Assembly (NCBI GenBank): GCA_013400975.1
Contig: WBMZ01009446.1
Location: 122,141-186,140, forward strand
Direction of reading: 5' to 3'
DNA from: Atrichornis clamosus
Lineage: Eukaryota > Chordata > Aves > Passeriformes > Menuridae
DNA: 64,000 nt
The stretch's first letter is position 1. Every line of letters starts with the position of its first letter. Shown here in pieces: positions 49,956-63,823 of the stretch. The notes beneath the pieces are model-generated. The model made no database searches, was not told where the DNA came from, and was given only the letters and a program-made list of their open reading frames with translations. The translations under genes were made by a program, and so were the position numbers.

Positions 49956-52900
49956 ATACAATATCCTAATGATTACTTAATGCTTTTAAGGAAAGACAAG
50001 CATTTCACTGGACTGGTCTTCCAAGAGGTCTTATTTTTCAACATGATGCAAAATGCTAAAAACAAAGTTCTATTGGGCAGATCTATCCTATACCAAATAG
50101 TTCAAATTCTGGGACAGATGAATTTAAATTATGAAGACAGGATTCCACTCCTATTATGCATAAACACACAGTGACCACTATGTTTACAGATATGTTCAAT
50201 TATTACACTTTCTCAGAAAGATGTCCTAGAGAGTCCAATACAGTTCTAAGCCCTGAGCTGGTTTAGTTTAAAGTCTGATGTTCTCTCTAAATTTGCAAAT
50301 ACAAGTGCTGCATGTCCTACCAAGTCTGGCACACATGTAGCATAATATCAAGGATCCCAAAGGTCTCATCTCTGATAGTAACTAAAAGCAGATGCCAGAG
50401 GAAAAAGGGATGTGTTTGTGGCAATACCCTCCCAACCTTCATCAACAGAAAGCTCAGAGGCCTGATGGAATTTCCCATTGCTCAACTCTGCTGCTATACT
50501 GTCTTGATGAAGTGCCAACATTTTCACACCATTGCTGTCATCAGAATAAAGACGCTTAATTTCAGAAGCTATAGTACGCTATTTGAAACATTGCATGCTG
50601 ATAGTGGCAATGGCTGTAAAGTTAGCAATTAACACTAGCACAGAATCTACACTTAGGGCATAGTGTGTTTCCAGGAAAACTGCATAATACTGTAAAATTT
50701 TTCCAGAAACTTTAAAAAATGTGGATCAATTTTTTTAATCCTAATTTTACTATCAAATTATGGTCTAAACCAAGATGCTCTACATTGTGGCAAGATATAC
50801 AGAATTTACAATTGTGGAGAAAAATAAAATTAAATTCAAGGCACCCTACTGTTACCAGATATCAGGGTTGTGCCTGCGTGCACACCCACTACTCCTACTC
50901 ACCAGCCCCCAGCATGGACCAGGAACTGTGCAAGTGAAATATCTCAAAACAGTCCCTGGGAGCCCTTGCACAGCATGATGACTGACTAACCTCTCACCTG
51001 CTTTTATAACAAGGCAGCTGTTAATAAGAACTTCTTCAGCTGGGAATAATGGACAGTCCCTGAAGTTTCCCCAGGCAGCTCCAGCTGTGCACAGGCCAAC
51101 TGGAGTTGCTTGCAAGCAAGAATAGCATCTGACATTGCTATCCAATGTTCCCAGAGACTCCCTGAGGCAGCTGAAACTGTTCCTATTTGCATTGCAATCT
51201 CCTGTATATATGCAAGACAGCCAGGAAATACAAATTCGTATAGAGCGTATTGTAAACTGAAAGAAACAGATTGTGCATTATCAGCAGAAAATATTTTGTG
51301 GAGTCTCATCTAATCCAGCTGAAGAGACTTCCATCACCATCTGGGAAAGGACCATCAGAGCCTATCCAAGAGATTAGATTCCCCAGATGAGCATTACTCA
51401 ACACAACAGAAACCAGTCATTACTTTTCCCATTCGCTCTTTAAACAAACATCTGTCTGACTGTGCAACAGTATTGGGAAAGTCATTTGGAGACAAGGGAT
51501 TGCATTGTCTTTTTCAAGGAAACACTATGGTCATCTCACAACATTTGTCAACACATTAAGCCTACTTCATCTGCATCTGTGTTGCTTCCTTAATGGTTTC
51601 CGAATGAAGGTTTTTGGCATAGTACCTAGAAATATTTGTTTTATCAAAGTTGTGCTGAACTAAATGACAGAAAATTATCAAAAGCCCAATTCAAGCTTCA
51701 GATCAATCCTAGAGGCATTATTCCCATTTCACATAGATGGCAGACCAGAAAAGGTCAGAAAGACTGAGACATTTCCATGTAATCTTAAAATAACAACAGA
51801 TGGAAAAACCAGAACTCCACACATTTCACATACATTTTTTTTCAAAAGTTGAAGTAAACTCACTGTATCACTAATGTTCCTGCAAGTACTTTAAAATACT
51901 ACCCAGACAGGATTAGAACAGCATTTCCCAAGTCAAGGTTGCATCTACCACTCACATTACAGGTTCTCAGTCAGTCCAAGTGTGATCAGCTTCACAACTC
52001 TGGCTTCTCAAAAAACCCAACCACTACAGCCAAGTTTGTTTTTATTTTGATTTCTTTATATACACTGTTAAGTGATTCCAACAGTTTTTCTATTCCTTAA
52101 AGCTCGAACGTTTACAGAGTGACTGCTTTGAACTGACAGCGATGAGCAGCAGTATATCTCCCACACAGATCATGCCTTAGGACCAGCTGGGAACAGGTGC
52201 TGATGTGCACAATACAGTCATCACCTCAGGAGTCATTCTCACCCTCATTTCCTCCCCTTCAAGCATAGTTACATTTAAATTATCCAGGCAGTAAAGGGGT
52301 CAGATAAATATTAAAAGGAAAAAAAAAGTCACAGGGCTAATACATAATAAGTTACAGAAGAACACTTAACAGTGTAACTGATATCAAGGAGGTCAGCGGT
52401 ATTGATGACTATGAATGGACATCAATCCCTTCACTAATACTGACCTCAGATCAGACAGCACAGCATAAAAAGTAACTCTCCCGCTCTCTGATCTAGGTTT
52501 GCTCTCAAGTAGTCAATTTGGGCACTTCTACATTTATCGTACAGTTAATACATAATCTGAAAAATAAATAGAAAAAACCTTAGCAGAAATCACAGCTTGA
52601 AGAATCAACAGAAACATATAAATGGAAAGCTCCATTTTAAAACTACCGTATGATGATGCTTCTAACAACTGCAACTTGGCAGTGTAACATTAAAACCACT
52701 ATCAGTTCCTGGGACAGTTGGCTGGATGTGCAAGGGATGCTCCACCCATGCACACACCCTGCTTCAAAGTATAATGAAAATACATGAAATCCCAAAACTC
52801 ATCATCTTCTGTCATCAAGCTTTGTATCTAATCAATAACTTCATTACAATAGAGTATCATCCATTCATGCCAAAGTCAGTGAGGATAACTTGGCCATGCT

Positions 52901-55900
52901 GGTTCTCCAAAATCTATATTAGTGGCAATTCCCTCAGCCATCTGCAGGATATTATATCTTCTTCACAGTATCGTTGCTAGCTTTCCAGTACTGAAGCCAT
53001 TGAAGCATTATTCAGAATTAAACTAGTTTGATCTAAATCTAAGTTTGCCTTTCCACATCCCCAATAAGACTGATCACCTCAAATACAGCTTTGTTAACAG
53101 CAAAGAAAACTTTTGACGAGCAAGGTATGCTACATGAACTGCTTCCAGAAGTGGAATACGTATTCTAACCATGTCCTTTCACACACAGTTTTTAAACTGT
53201 GATACTGAACAGTAACGTAATAAAACAGTAACATAATGTGAATATATATTTAGAGGAGCAAGCTTTAATATTCGTTAAACACTAAGAGCTAAAAAACTCC
53301 TGCATAGTACCCATGAATTGTGTCTAGAAGCTGTAATCGTACATTACAGTCTCATTAGGACTGGTAATGTATGGAAAGATAGCCACAGCCTCAGAGAACA
53401 CACAGAAATTTGCAAAACAATTTTATATGAAACCTCAGAAGTCATTAGACAACAAACAAAGGTTTTAAGATACTTCAAAGTCTGACTGTCTGATTACATT
53501 GAAGTATGTAAGCCTTCTTAAAAGGAAACTGTAAGTTTTGTTTTACATTTCTGTGCCTACTAAAACACAACCGCTCTCAAAGATTTGCATACTAATTACT
53601 TGCCTATGCCTGAATAGCAGGTATTTAAAAATCTATCACAGGATGGTTGAAACAGCAATGAAGGCATAAAGAACACAAAGGGAGAAAAAATGTTGCTCTT
53701 CTGGGTCTTACTCATAGACTTGAAGTGTTTCATTTTGGGCTCTGCTCAAGTCTTTTTTTGAGGATTAGTATTCAGAAATTGAATTACATTGCAAAGGTTG
53801 AGTTAAATTTTCAGTTCTATCGGAAAAGAGATTGGTTGCTTTTTCAAAGATATTTAGTGTTGAAAATTATCAATAGCTCTATTTTTGATAGGTAATATTT
53901 AAGGTTGAATGGCAATATACTGAAAAGTACATAAAATATTTTGAATTCCAAGTCATATTTCAAGGCCTACACAATATCAGTTGAGTTCCTTTTTTTGTTA
54001 ATTATAAAACTACAATAATATTACAACTAGGGGAATTACTGTAATTATAATCAAACAATTAATTATCAAATGAAAATTCCTAATTCCATTAATCTAAATT
54101 CTATTTTTGAAAAATATAAAAAATTAAATAGTGTAGTATCTCACCATAGTGAACTATAAATTATTTGCCTCAACCACAGTTTTTTATAATAAAATAAAAT
54201 AAAAAGACTAATAAAAGCAAATATCCAACTATTTTTAAAGACATGCTTTCAGAAACAGAAGTCTCACTCCACTCTTTACCACCTAGGATAATTTAGGCAC
54301 TCAACTTCAGGGATCAGCATTATTTTGCATCTTCAGAGAAGTATGTTCTTGTACTATTTTGCAACTTTCATTTCAGCGGTCTGCCACAATTCAGATCTGT
54401 GTAGAATGATCACGGGAGCACAGATCAAGACACCATCACAGAAAGATCATTCTTCCATTTGTGAGCAGCAAGTCAAGGAACAGATGTGCAGTCTTTATGA
54501 GAAGAATCTTACAAATCTTTTTTTTTTACCTTTTTTTAAACTTAATTCTTCAGTACTTCACACAATACTGCAGAGTTATGAGCATCACTCACTAAAACTA
54601 CAGCTCAAGGTTTTATTTTAGTAAACAAGAAATCATAGGTCTATTCTGTTAGTACCTATTTGTATATAATTAAATAGACCTCTTCTCTTTGTTCTGTCTC
54701 CCCTCACTTTATCTTCACATTTTCTTCTGGTTTCAGCACTTTATTCCTCTTCTTTCTTCCATTCCAATTAATATGTCTTTCTATTGACAATCAAACCAGG
54801 ATGCTACCTATTAGTTTGCAACTTGAAATTTCCCATCTATAATAATAGAAATAATGGTATTTATTTAATTTAGCTTGCTGTCATGAGTAGGGTTAGTAAT
54901 TGTTGAGGTGTCTTTCAATATAATCTCAGTTAAACTAAGTGGGTAGGGGAATTCACAGAACTGTTTGACTCTTTTAGGACAGCTTTACCTCAGAAAAGAA
55001 AACACACATAAATGTCTGTATAACATAATGAACATAAAGACTAATCTTCCTACTGTGAACTTTTGCATTAGCCCTGGCAGCCATTTAACTTCCAACAGAT
55101 TACAGCTATTGCAGATGTTCTCAGCAATACTGTTTCTGTCACTGTACCTAAGGGACAGAATTGAGCCCTTGTAGAGAGCTGTCAAGTCTCATAATTTTAG
55201 CTGAATTTTTTTTAAAAACACGTGAAAATATCAACCAATTATTAACTGCAACTCAGGTTTCATTTTTAGATGTGTCTAGGCTTCGAGACATGGGGGGAAG
55301 AAACCTAGGACACATTATTCAAGTTAATGATTTATTATGATTTGTATATTCATAGGTAATTCCCATGATACTCTTCCAAGTGTCTGATGCTATCAATTCT
55401 GCTAGTACATTTTCCTGGATGTGATGAGAAACCTACTCCCATATTTCAGTGCTAAAAGGGTGAGAAGGTTGTGAAATACATGAAACTTTAGTAGTAACTT
55501 GGAGAAATTCCTCCAGATAAAGTTTTGGAGATGATATCTGCAAACTGTCTTACAAAGGACCTCTCCAAAAATCCTGCTATTAAGGGAACTGTGTCTGCTG
55601 GAAATGATAGTGTGGAGATTGGAAATCTGGGGCAGCATTTAAGGCTGTTTTGATGATGCTTCACTCCAGCAAAACTGGTAAAGTTGAGACTCCCCAGAGA
55701 GCAACCAAAGCTTTTAAGACATGATTGTAAAGAATACTGTGGCTGCAAAACAATGGGTTAAAGGCTTTTCTTTACTCACAAAAACTGTCTAGGTTTTAGA
55801 GGAAAATAATTCAAAGAAAAGACACTATTGCTGTACCTTGAGACAGTGCATGAGCAGTAAAATCCAAAACATGATATGATTTAATTAAACACCTACATTC

Positions 55901-57295
55901 CTATCAAGTAAGATAAATAAAAATTACTAAACATAATCTTTCACTAAAAACTACACTATAGCATTCCTGAAAAAAGCTACTTTATTGAAGCATTTAATTT
56001 CAGGCCCATAACATTAAATATTTTCCATAATACTCTGAAGAGAAAAATTACACACTTTAAAGGGCACAAATGTTATTAATAAAATAAAAGTATATACAAA
56101 TCCTGGGGGATATCTGGGAGAACATGAAATTTAATTAAGAGGGATTCTTTATTCTTTCAACTACAAGGAAGAAACTATTAAGAAAGCAGTGTACTTTTCA
56201 TTTTCAAATGCAGATAGACACAGTCCTGAAAAACATGCTTGGATTAAAATTACTGGACTCAATATAAAGGCAAATGAGTTAAGTTTAAGAACTCATTATT
56301 AACAGGTCAAACGACATGATCTGATTAACTACTCTGACTTCCACTGGGGAAATACAAAACCTCAGGTCAGTTCTAAGCAGATGTATTTACTTTCATATTA
56401 AATACCAGTATTCAACCAGTATTATATTCCCGTCAGTGTATGAAATTTTGTGCATCTATACTGTGTTATTTATTTAGTCATTATCTCACTGCATTTTTAT
56501 AGGTATAGACTCCTTTCTAAGGATTTTGATTTGGAGTCATTAAACAATGTGTCTGCCCTCTGGTGGTCACACTCCTCTTTTTATATGTTCCAACATTTTA
56601 CTCTCTTTTTAAGTTAAAAAGGCATTTTATACAACTACCACCTACAAGGTCTAATAGATATTTAACATATGGCTTGGACTGGCTTGCTTCCCAGTTATGC
56701 AATTCCCTACATTTCAATTTTATCATGCAGAAATAGCTCACACGTAATTCAAATATTCCTCATTTTGTCCCTATCTAGAACAAAGTTTAGATACCAATTT
56801 TTAAAGCACTCCAACTACAGAAAAGCAGAAAACACCTGAAGTTTCAATTTAGATTGAGATTATATGCTTGGTTTTGTCTGGGAAAGATGTTACGCCTTGT
56901 AATACATTGAAATGTTGGCTACTAGACTCTAAGATCCACGAACACATTAAATGCTTCTGAGGAGAAACATGGATATTTAACATACTATTTGCACATTAAA
57001 GGTGTCAGAGATGCACTACATAGCAACTTCTATAAATACACAATCACTCCAGTAGGCAAAAGGCAAGCCAAACTAGACACAAGGTACATACAGCTTCAAT
57101 GTGAACGAGTTTTTTCACAACCCCAAAGCTGTCCCAAACACTCTTGTAGACTGAGTTGCAGCAATGGTGACAATAGTTCTCATCTGCCTTTATGCCCTAA
57201 TCAAACCAAAGCCCAGGGAATAAAAATGACACCTGCATCAGAGAGAAGAGCTCGGAAGACTGTGGATTGTCTGTAAGAGCCTCAAGAACATAGCA
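49956..57295. other. AT-rich unique DNA, no gene seen
   Basis: Seven kilobases with no interspersed repeats that I recognise. The A+T content is extreme between about 53860 and 54230, with (ATAAA)-like runs near 54186-54206. Open frames reach only about 106 codons (50312-50632 plus) and show no family resemblance. Confidence 0.5.
53860..54230. other. Extremely AT-rich stretch
   Basis: About 370 bp made of nearly continuous A/T words, including TAATTATAAAAC and TTATAATAAAATAAAATAAA. Such DNA unwinds easily and resembles scaffold-attachment regions in composition, but composition alone does not establish that role. Confidence 0.5.
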
Positions 57296-57830
57296 CAGAA
57301 ACACAGAAACACCACATTGGAAGAGGATCTCAGGGATCATCTGGTTCAGCCTTTCTTGGCAAAATCACAGTCTACACAAGATGGCCCAGCAGCCTGTCCT
57401 GATACATCTTAAAAACGTCCAGTGTTGAGGAGTCAACCGCTTCCCTGGGGAGATTATTCCAATGGCTGATTGTTCTCATTGTGAAAAACTTTCCTTCAGT
57501 GTCCAGTCAGAATCTTCCCAGGATTAACTTGTACTCATTACCCCTCACCTTTTCCATGTGAGTCTTTGTGAAAAGGAAGCCTCCATCTTCTTCGTAGCCA
57601 CTCTTTAAATACTGGAACATGGTGCTAAGCTCTCCCCTAAGCCTTCTCTTCTTGAGGCTGAACAAACCCAGTTCTCTCAGCGTTTCCTCACACCAAGCTT
57701 TTCAGTCCTTGAATCATCTTTGTGGCTCTTTTCCGGTCCTCTCCAGCCGGTCCACATCTTCCTTATGTAGTGGGGACCAAAACGGAACACAGTATTCCTG
57801 GTGTGGCCTGACAAGCACTCATGTCCTCCT
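57296..57830 (-). mobile_element. CR1 3' fragment (about 0.5 kb)
   Basis: Plus-strand reading starts ACAGAAACACCACATTGGAA, AGGATCTCAGGGATCATCTG and GTTCAGCCTTTCTTGGCAAA. It continues through GGAGATTATTCCAATGGCTG, GAAAAACTTTCCTTCAGTGT, CTCATTACCCCTCACCTTTT, GAGGCTGAACAAACCCAGTT and CTCTCAGCGTTTCCTCACAC to ACAGTATTCCTGGTGTGGCC. This is the reverse complement of an older CR1 subfamily 3' region, including the end of ORF2 (the LREL-LFSL block). The plus-strand frame at 57619-57870 is a shadow of it. Confidence 0.93.
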
Positions 57831-60800
57831 TCCACCTTCACTGTCATTTCCTATCTTTGGCTGTCTCTGAACTTCACTATAAATAAACAAATATGTTGGT
57901 AAATGGAAGTAGGAATCTTTTCTATTTGGTGAAAAGACAGTATCTCTGGTCACAAGTCTTGTCTTCATGACTTACAGACTTGACCACTGCAAAACTGAAA
58001 TGATTTCTTCACACTCCAGACAAAGCAACAACTTCCTCAAAACACAACAGTATTCTGCAACACATTATGATGCTGGCTCCACCTTTCAGTGCTACTCAGT
58101 ATTCAGTTTATTTTGTGGAAAAAGGATTGCCATTATGTCCTGAAATTATTTAACATCAGCAAAAAACCCATATTATACTGGAAGCACGGAATTGCTCATA
58201 ACTGACAGTGCTCATCATCCATGGAGAGAACACAGCTCTTCATAGCAGCTGGACCAGAATACAAAGCTGGCAGCTCCAAGACTCAAGAACGCCTAGAGGC
58301 CTCAGTTTATTCAACACTGTATGCAAAAACTCAATTTCTGTTCTTCTCTCTTTTGATGCAGAGTTCCCTCTTGCAAACTTACTCAGGTACTGTAAGGATG
58401 GGAAAGGAAAAGGAACATATCTCGCTTTTCTGAGCTTCAGTAGGAATTACCTAGTCAGAAGTGATGAAAAACAGGTACAATGGCATGCACAGCCTATTAA
58501 CATCTCATCTCACCCAACAGGAAAATCAGGTTTTGATTGTTTGTTGATATGCAATGAATGCAACAAAATTACCAAATTCAGCTGAGCTGACAATTTAAAA
58601 ATTACTTCAATTTTAAAAGAAAAAGCATCAGTACAAGAGGATTTGACTTCCTATTGTATATTTAGTTTGTTCAGAGACAACAGCACTGGTCTACAAGTGA
58701 TGGGGGCTTCATGGAGGGATCCGCAGATTCCAGCTTACTCAAAGTGGCAGTAACCAAGTCACTAAACCTGTTTAACCCACCCAAAGGAGAGCTGTGGCTA
58801 AGCTTACCTCTTCCTGCTATCACTTGAAAATTTTAAGAAGGAAGGCACATCATGCACCTTCTGCATTTTGATTCTCCTAGAGATATGAACAGCAGGAGGG
58901 TGGGAAGCCCTATTTTTTTTTTTTTTTAAGTCCTTCTAACTGGAGAAATAGTGAAGAGAACCATCTATCTTGTTACAAAGGGTAACCTGTGTACAAGCCT
59001 ACTGATGAACAACACTGAACTCTTAAATACTCTTGAAAAGTGGTCCTTCTAAAGGTTTTTACCTCTTCTTTTAAATTTTGTTAATTACTAGTACCCTGCC
59101 CATGCTACAATATTCAGCAGGGAAGACTTCCCCTGGCCAGCACCTGTGCTCTGGTCAGTTAAATCCATGGTATAGCTCTCCAGCAGCAGAACTGTTCCCT
59201 GACTCCAAATCTGGTACAAAAGCTGACTTCTGCACTAATTGATTACACACACCGCCTTTGCATATACACAGACACACACAGAGCCCTACAGTGTTGTGAC
59301 ATTGCAAAGGCAATCCTTTACGTGAGCCCTCAGAACCACACTGGACAAACACAGCAGCACTGAAAACACAGAAAAAGGAAAGCCTGAAATGAGAGGCACA
59401 GATCACAAAAAGACAATCTGTACTTGTGTATAAACACTGTCAGCTTCTCGCTTAGGTAACAGTCTAAAGGAAAATGGTATGTTAATATTTTGGTTGGCTG
59501 TCCGGAAAAACCTAATTAGTGGCCAAAGACTAACTCATACAAGCAGGAAGCTATGGATCAGCTTTTGTTTTCCTCAAACAAGCTGTTGAACAGAAGCAAT
59601 TACATACTTTAAACCCGAGGAAATTAAAAGGTCATGTATACCTAATGGTGCAGACAAAGTATTGAGACAACTCGATTCCATTGGGACACATCCAAATTCA
59701 GCAGTCTTACATGAGTATTTACAGAATTTAGAGAGACTACATCTGTACCAATTCTGTCTGATTTAACTGACAATTTAGACAGCTAGTTCCTTTCTAATGA
59801 GGCTGTTTTTTAAAGTTATCACGTCCTCATAACTTGAACTAGCCTTTTTTTCCTCTCTTGGCTATTTTTGTGCATCTGAGACACTCTGCATCAAATGCTG
59901 CTTTTTATATAAAGTTTCGTTGCTTAAAGTAGAATGGGGGTACTGTGAGCTCTTACAGAAACATTTTATAATTCAAGCTGTTATGCTTCCATACTAAAAA
60001 GTTAACAAGGGGAAAGCTGTAATCACATTATGAATTGAGCCATTTCAAAACCAAAACAGTGTAGGAAAACAGTGTATTCACAAAATGAATACTAAGATAC
60101 ATCCCGATTCATAGAGCAAACCAAAAAAAAATTGGAAGCTTCTTAACAACAGTTAATAGAGGACCCAGATGAACATTTCTGTACTTATTCAACATTTACG
60201 AGAAGGGAGAAGCTAAAGATCAACCCAGAGGAGTATTTGCAATGCAATTAGGCTAGACAAGTAAGTCTGAATGTATGCCAGCTGCAGGGGTCTGCCCTTA
60301 ATTCACACAATCAAATGTCTAGTGTGTCGCACAGTGTCTAGCATCAGTATCTCCAGTATTAAAAGTCTCATCAGATATGTACTTGTTTACTGAGCATCTA
60401 ATCAGGGTCTGAACACATATCTAGCTGTACCTTCTAGCAGTCTATATGCCAGTCCATCACCATCTGTCAGTTAAAGCTCCCACAGACAGAAAAAAATCAA
60501 TTCAAACAAATGTGTTCGCCGCTCAAACTAAGCTATCATTCACATTTCAATATAAGACTTGAATTCCCTTTCAGTGTTCTTCAACTTTGACCCAGCTCTA
60601 CCCCCTCCTTCACTGAAAAGGGCAAAGACAACAGCCCAGCAAGTGGGACAGGCAAAACAGACCTCCTTTGTTCACTCTTTCCCTTTCAGTTTTCTGTTGA
60701 GGTAAATAACTGAAAGCTCAGCCAGCCTCCAGTAGCTCAGAAGAAAGTAATATAGCTAGCTTGCAACTATCCTTTCCTGGTTAACAAACTGTAGGACAAA

Positions 60801-62825
60801 ACTTATGGTGCATTGTGTTAATCTTATTATTGGAGATTAACGCTTTACAAACTCCCTTAATATTGCATTTATGAGACAGTGTTCCTAAATGCAGAAGTTA
60901 TAATATCTTTAATACTGAACTAAGAGGCAATACACATACCAACTTAAAATGCAACAAATTATCACTGCGGGGAAAGGATAACGGAATTTTTTAAATACTA
61001 TCAGCCCACTCGGGAAGGCAAAATCAAATTCATTGCATATTGCCCAACACAGAACCTCCTACATTATTCCCTCAGCTTTCATTACCAAGATATACTTTCC
61101 TCTGTATGACTTCCCATTTTACCAATTCTGTTCAGAAAACATGACAAAATGAGCAAGTCCAGTGAAAACTGAACAGCACAGTTTTACTGTACTATTTCAA
61201 TACAATGGAAGTTTAGTAATCACAATTCAAGGTGATTTGAGACAAATTAATAAAACTACAGACTAAGAGCAATTTCACAGCCACAGGCAAAACAGATTTA
61301 ATTTTAGGCTGATTGAGCTACTTGAGCTGTGCAATAATCTATTAACAAAACCCCAAATCCTTAGTGCATTCAATATCTTTTATGTCCAGATACCATGGAG
61401 AGTCACTTTCCTAATGCAGGAAGAATGGGCAGCCATCCACTACCTTTTCCTGACTTGAAATTGGTATCCTCAAACCAATAAAACTTGATAATTAGAGAGA
61501 CATCTCATTAACCCCAAGAAACTCTTAACTTGGTTACTAAAGCTTCTGCTGTCACCTTTTTGAGCAGCATAGAGAAACATCAGAGTGCAACAAGCTAGCA
61601 GCAGGTATCCATGTGTATCCCTGCACTTGTTACTTCATTTTCTGAAAATAAAGACCATTTAAAATTTTCTTAATACCTACATTGATAACCCTTCTTATCA
61701 AACAAGCTGTGATATGTGATACGACAAATATGCTTTCTTCAAGACAATAAGGAATGGTAACTAAGGCTCAGATTCTGGTGATCTCCTTGAACATTATTGT
61801 TTCTAAATAATTTTGCTGTGGCTAGTACGCTAATGACAGAACTAAGATACTAATACAAGTATGATTAGTTGTGGATTTTGAAGGGGGTTTTAGTTCCATC
61901 CGTAGCAGCAGCTGGTATATACTACTCTACCATCCGATGTGGTCACACAGCTGTACAGTTTTCCCTTAGCTAAACTGCCTTTGCACAACCCAGAATGTGA
62001 ATTCATTCAGTGGATCCCAAGTTCTGTCACCACCAAGCAGCTTTCTGAGTTTGCTTCGTTACATTCAATATTCTCAGAATATAACACTTTCCCAATTCTG
62101 TACTGATATAGTCTGACAGCTAATTTTAGACACTCAAGAGAATTTCAAAGTACTTTGAAATTCAAATAAGTAACTTTCACAGACTTCAGCATCAGACTCT
62201 TTAGCAACTCTGGTCGCTTGCATTGCAATTTCTATTCAAAACTAAACAAATGCTTGAGGTGTATTCATGCAAATGGTAATATCAAACACATTAGACAAAT
62301 ATTAAAAAGATGCTGCACCTGCAAGTCAGTTTTCTGATTTCTAGGTCCTTTGAGCTATGTAACACTATACTATCCTTCTCTTTCCAGCTGATATCCCTTG
62401 CCAAAGAACACCAGCAAAATCCACCTCTTGGCATGTAAGCTGCTCTCAAACTCAAAATATGGTCCAGATGCCTTCTGATGCCATACAGTAACCTATTTTA
62501 TGCACACACCCATATAACTACTATCCATAAATTATCACATCTATTGCATTAAATTATGGAAGATGTTGAAATGATTAATAGTGCACCTGTTAGATATAAT
62601 GAAGTTTCCAGGTTTCATCTACCTTTTCCACAATATACTTAATTAAGAATCAAAATCAGACACAGAGAAAGAAATGCACAAAGACAGGGAACATTAGAAA
62701 AAAAGAAACCCAGGTGTTTAATTCTGGCTTCTTGACTCAGTAGGAGGTTGTTTTGAATAAACAGTGAAAAGCTGGACTTTTACGGATATACAACATCTTG
62801 TCATGATCTATAGGTTTCACTGCAG

Positions 62826-62984
62826 AGCTATATATCACATTTTTCATTGTTTTATCCAACTACGCAGAGAGCTAAGCAAAAGCATTCCTCTCACAAAGTA
62901 CTTGTCAATATGGAACAGCCTTATGGACTGGGCTGAAGAACACTATGATCTTAAATATTTAAACAGCTTGGCATTATTAATCAG
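62826..62984 (+). other. Candidate internal exon (53 codons), unidentified
   Basis: TCTATAGGTTTCACTGCAG (a modest acceptor) precedes 62826, and TTAATCAG followed by GTACTG (donor at 62985) ends it. The 159 nt keep one frame open within an 85-codon frame. The central part reads SKSIPLTKYLSIWNSLMDWA, followed by an EEHYDLKYL block. It looks helical and amphipathic but matches no family I know. It lies 0.3 kb from the CpG island and points toward it, which does not fit the inferred minus-strand gene. Confidence 0.15.
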
Positions 62985-63255
62985 GTACTGTTCGCACTTA
63001 GACTCGGAAGCCTTGGTTTAAACACATTTCAGACTTCAAAACTAACACCTCAATGCTGAAGAGTTCAGTGGCTGCTGAAGGTTTGGTTAATTATTAGTTT
63101 ATAACCAAAGAGACAAGTGCACTTGCTGCCCAGACTTCACCGCGATATTCTGCATTAATCGCCATCAAGAAGCCAAACAAGGGAAAAGAGGAAAAACCCG
63201 GAATTCAGATACATTGTAGCTATTTTATAGCTAAACAAAATCATAAGTGCAAAGT

Positions 63256-63282
63256 AAAAACAAAACAAAACAAAACAAAAAA
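63256..63282. repeat. (CAAAA)n microsatellite
   Basis: Four CAAAA units within AAAAACAAAACAAAACAAAA, immediately before the sharp rise in GC content. A simple repeat. Confidence 0.9.
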
Positions 63283-63402
63283 CCAAGAAGAATGGTGATA
63301 AATAAAGGCGCAAGAGCCGAAACGCGGACCGCGGCACTTCAGCACCGACAGCTCCTTCCCCCGCACACGCCCGGCCCTCGCCCCCGCCGGGCAGCGCACG
63401 AA

Positions 63403-63807
63403 ATGGCGACCGAGCCCGCCCGGGGATGTGGGCGCGTCGCAGCCGCGGAGCTTCTCCGCCCGGCCCGGCCGGGACCGACCCGCCCGCCTCGGGAGGTGCC
63501 CCCGGCCGCCGCCGCAACAAAGCCCCGCAGCGGCCGCCGCGGCACCGGGCGGGCTCACCGGGTGCCTCCCCGCCCACCCCCTCGGAGGAGCCCCGGCACC
63601 CGCGGAGGACGGGCGGCTCCTCGCCGTCGAGGCGGCGGCGCAGGGCGATGTGACACCGGCGGTGCGGGGGGATGTGACACCGGCGATGCTGGGGTATTGG
63701 ATGACAGCAGCGGTGCGGGGGGATGTGGCACCGGCGATGCGGGGAGATGTGGCACCGGCGCGACGGCGGGCGCGACACCTCCCGCAGCGCGATGCGCGGC
63801 ACGGTGA
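63403..63807 (+). other. GC-rich open frame starting MATEPARGCG, doubtful coding
   Basis: A plus-strand ATG with G at -3 and G at +4 opens a 134-codon frame rich in A, R, G and P that passes through the minisatellite and ends at 63807. GC-rich DNA is poor in stop codons, so long frames are expected in every frame here. No donor or domain supports it. The ATG also falls inside the YY1-like motif, where an ATG occurs by definition. It is listed because it cannot be excluded as a divergent first exon. Confidence 0.12.
63647..63770. repeat. 24-bp GC-rich minisatellite, about five units
   Basis: The unit GATGTGACACCGGCGATGCG plus about four G residues recurs with starts at 63647, 63671, 63695 (diverged, 26 nt), 63722 and 63746. 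Exact copies are 24 bp, a multiple of three, so reading frames stay open through the array. On the minus strand it would read as an arginine-, cysteine-, histidine- and proline-rich repeat (RRCHIPPH). It lies just inside the intron if the donor at 63832 is used, about 60 bp from it. Confidence 0.9.
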
Positions 63808-63823
63808 CAGAGACAGCCAGGCC

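Larger units (their letters stand above)
57831..63305. other. AT-rich unique DNA up to the CpG island
   Basis: No gene or transposon recognised. It contains a T-run at 58913-58928 and the CAAAA microsatellite at 63256-63282. The plus-strand frame at 58208-58585 (125 aa) lacks any family resemblance. One exon-like segment at 62826-62984 is listed separately. Confidence 0.5.

Noticed and set aside
57619..57870. 83-codon plus-strand frame rich in S and L
   Set aside because: It lies over a minus-strand CR1 3' fragment and is its shadow.
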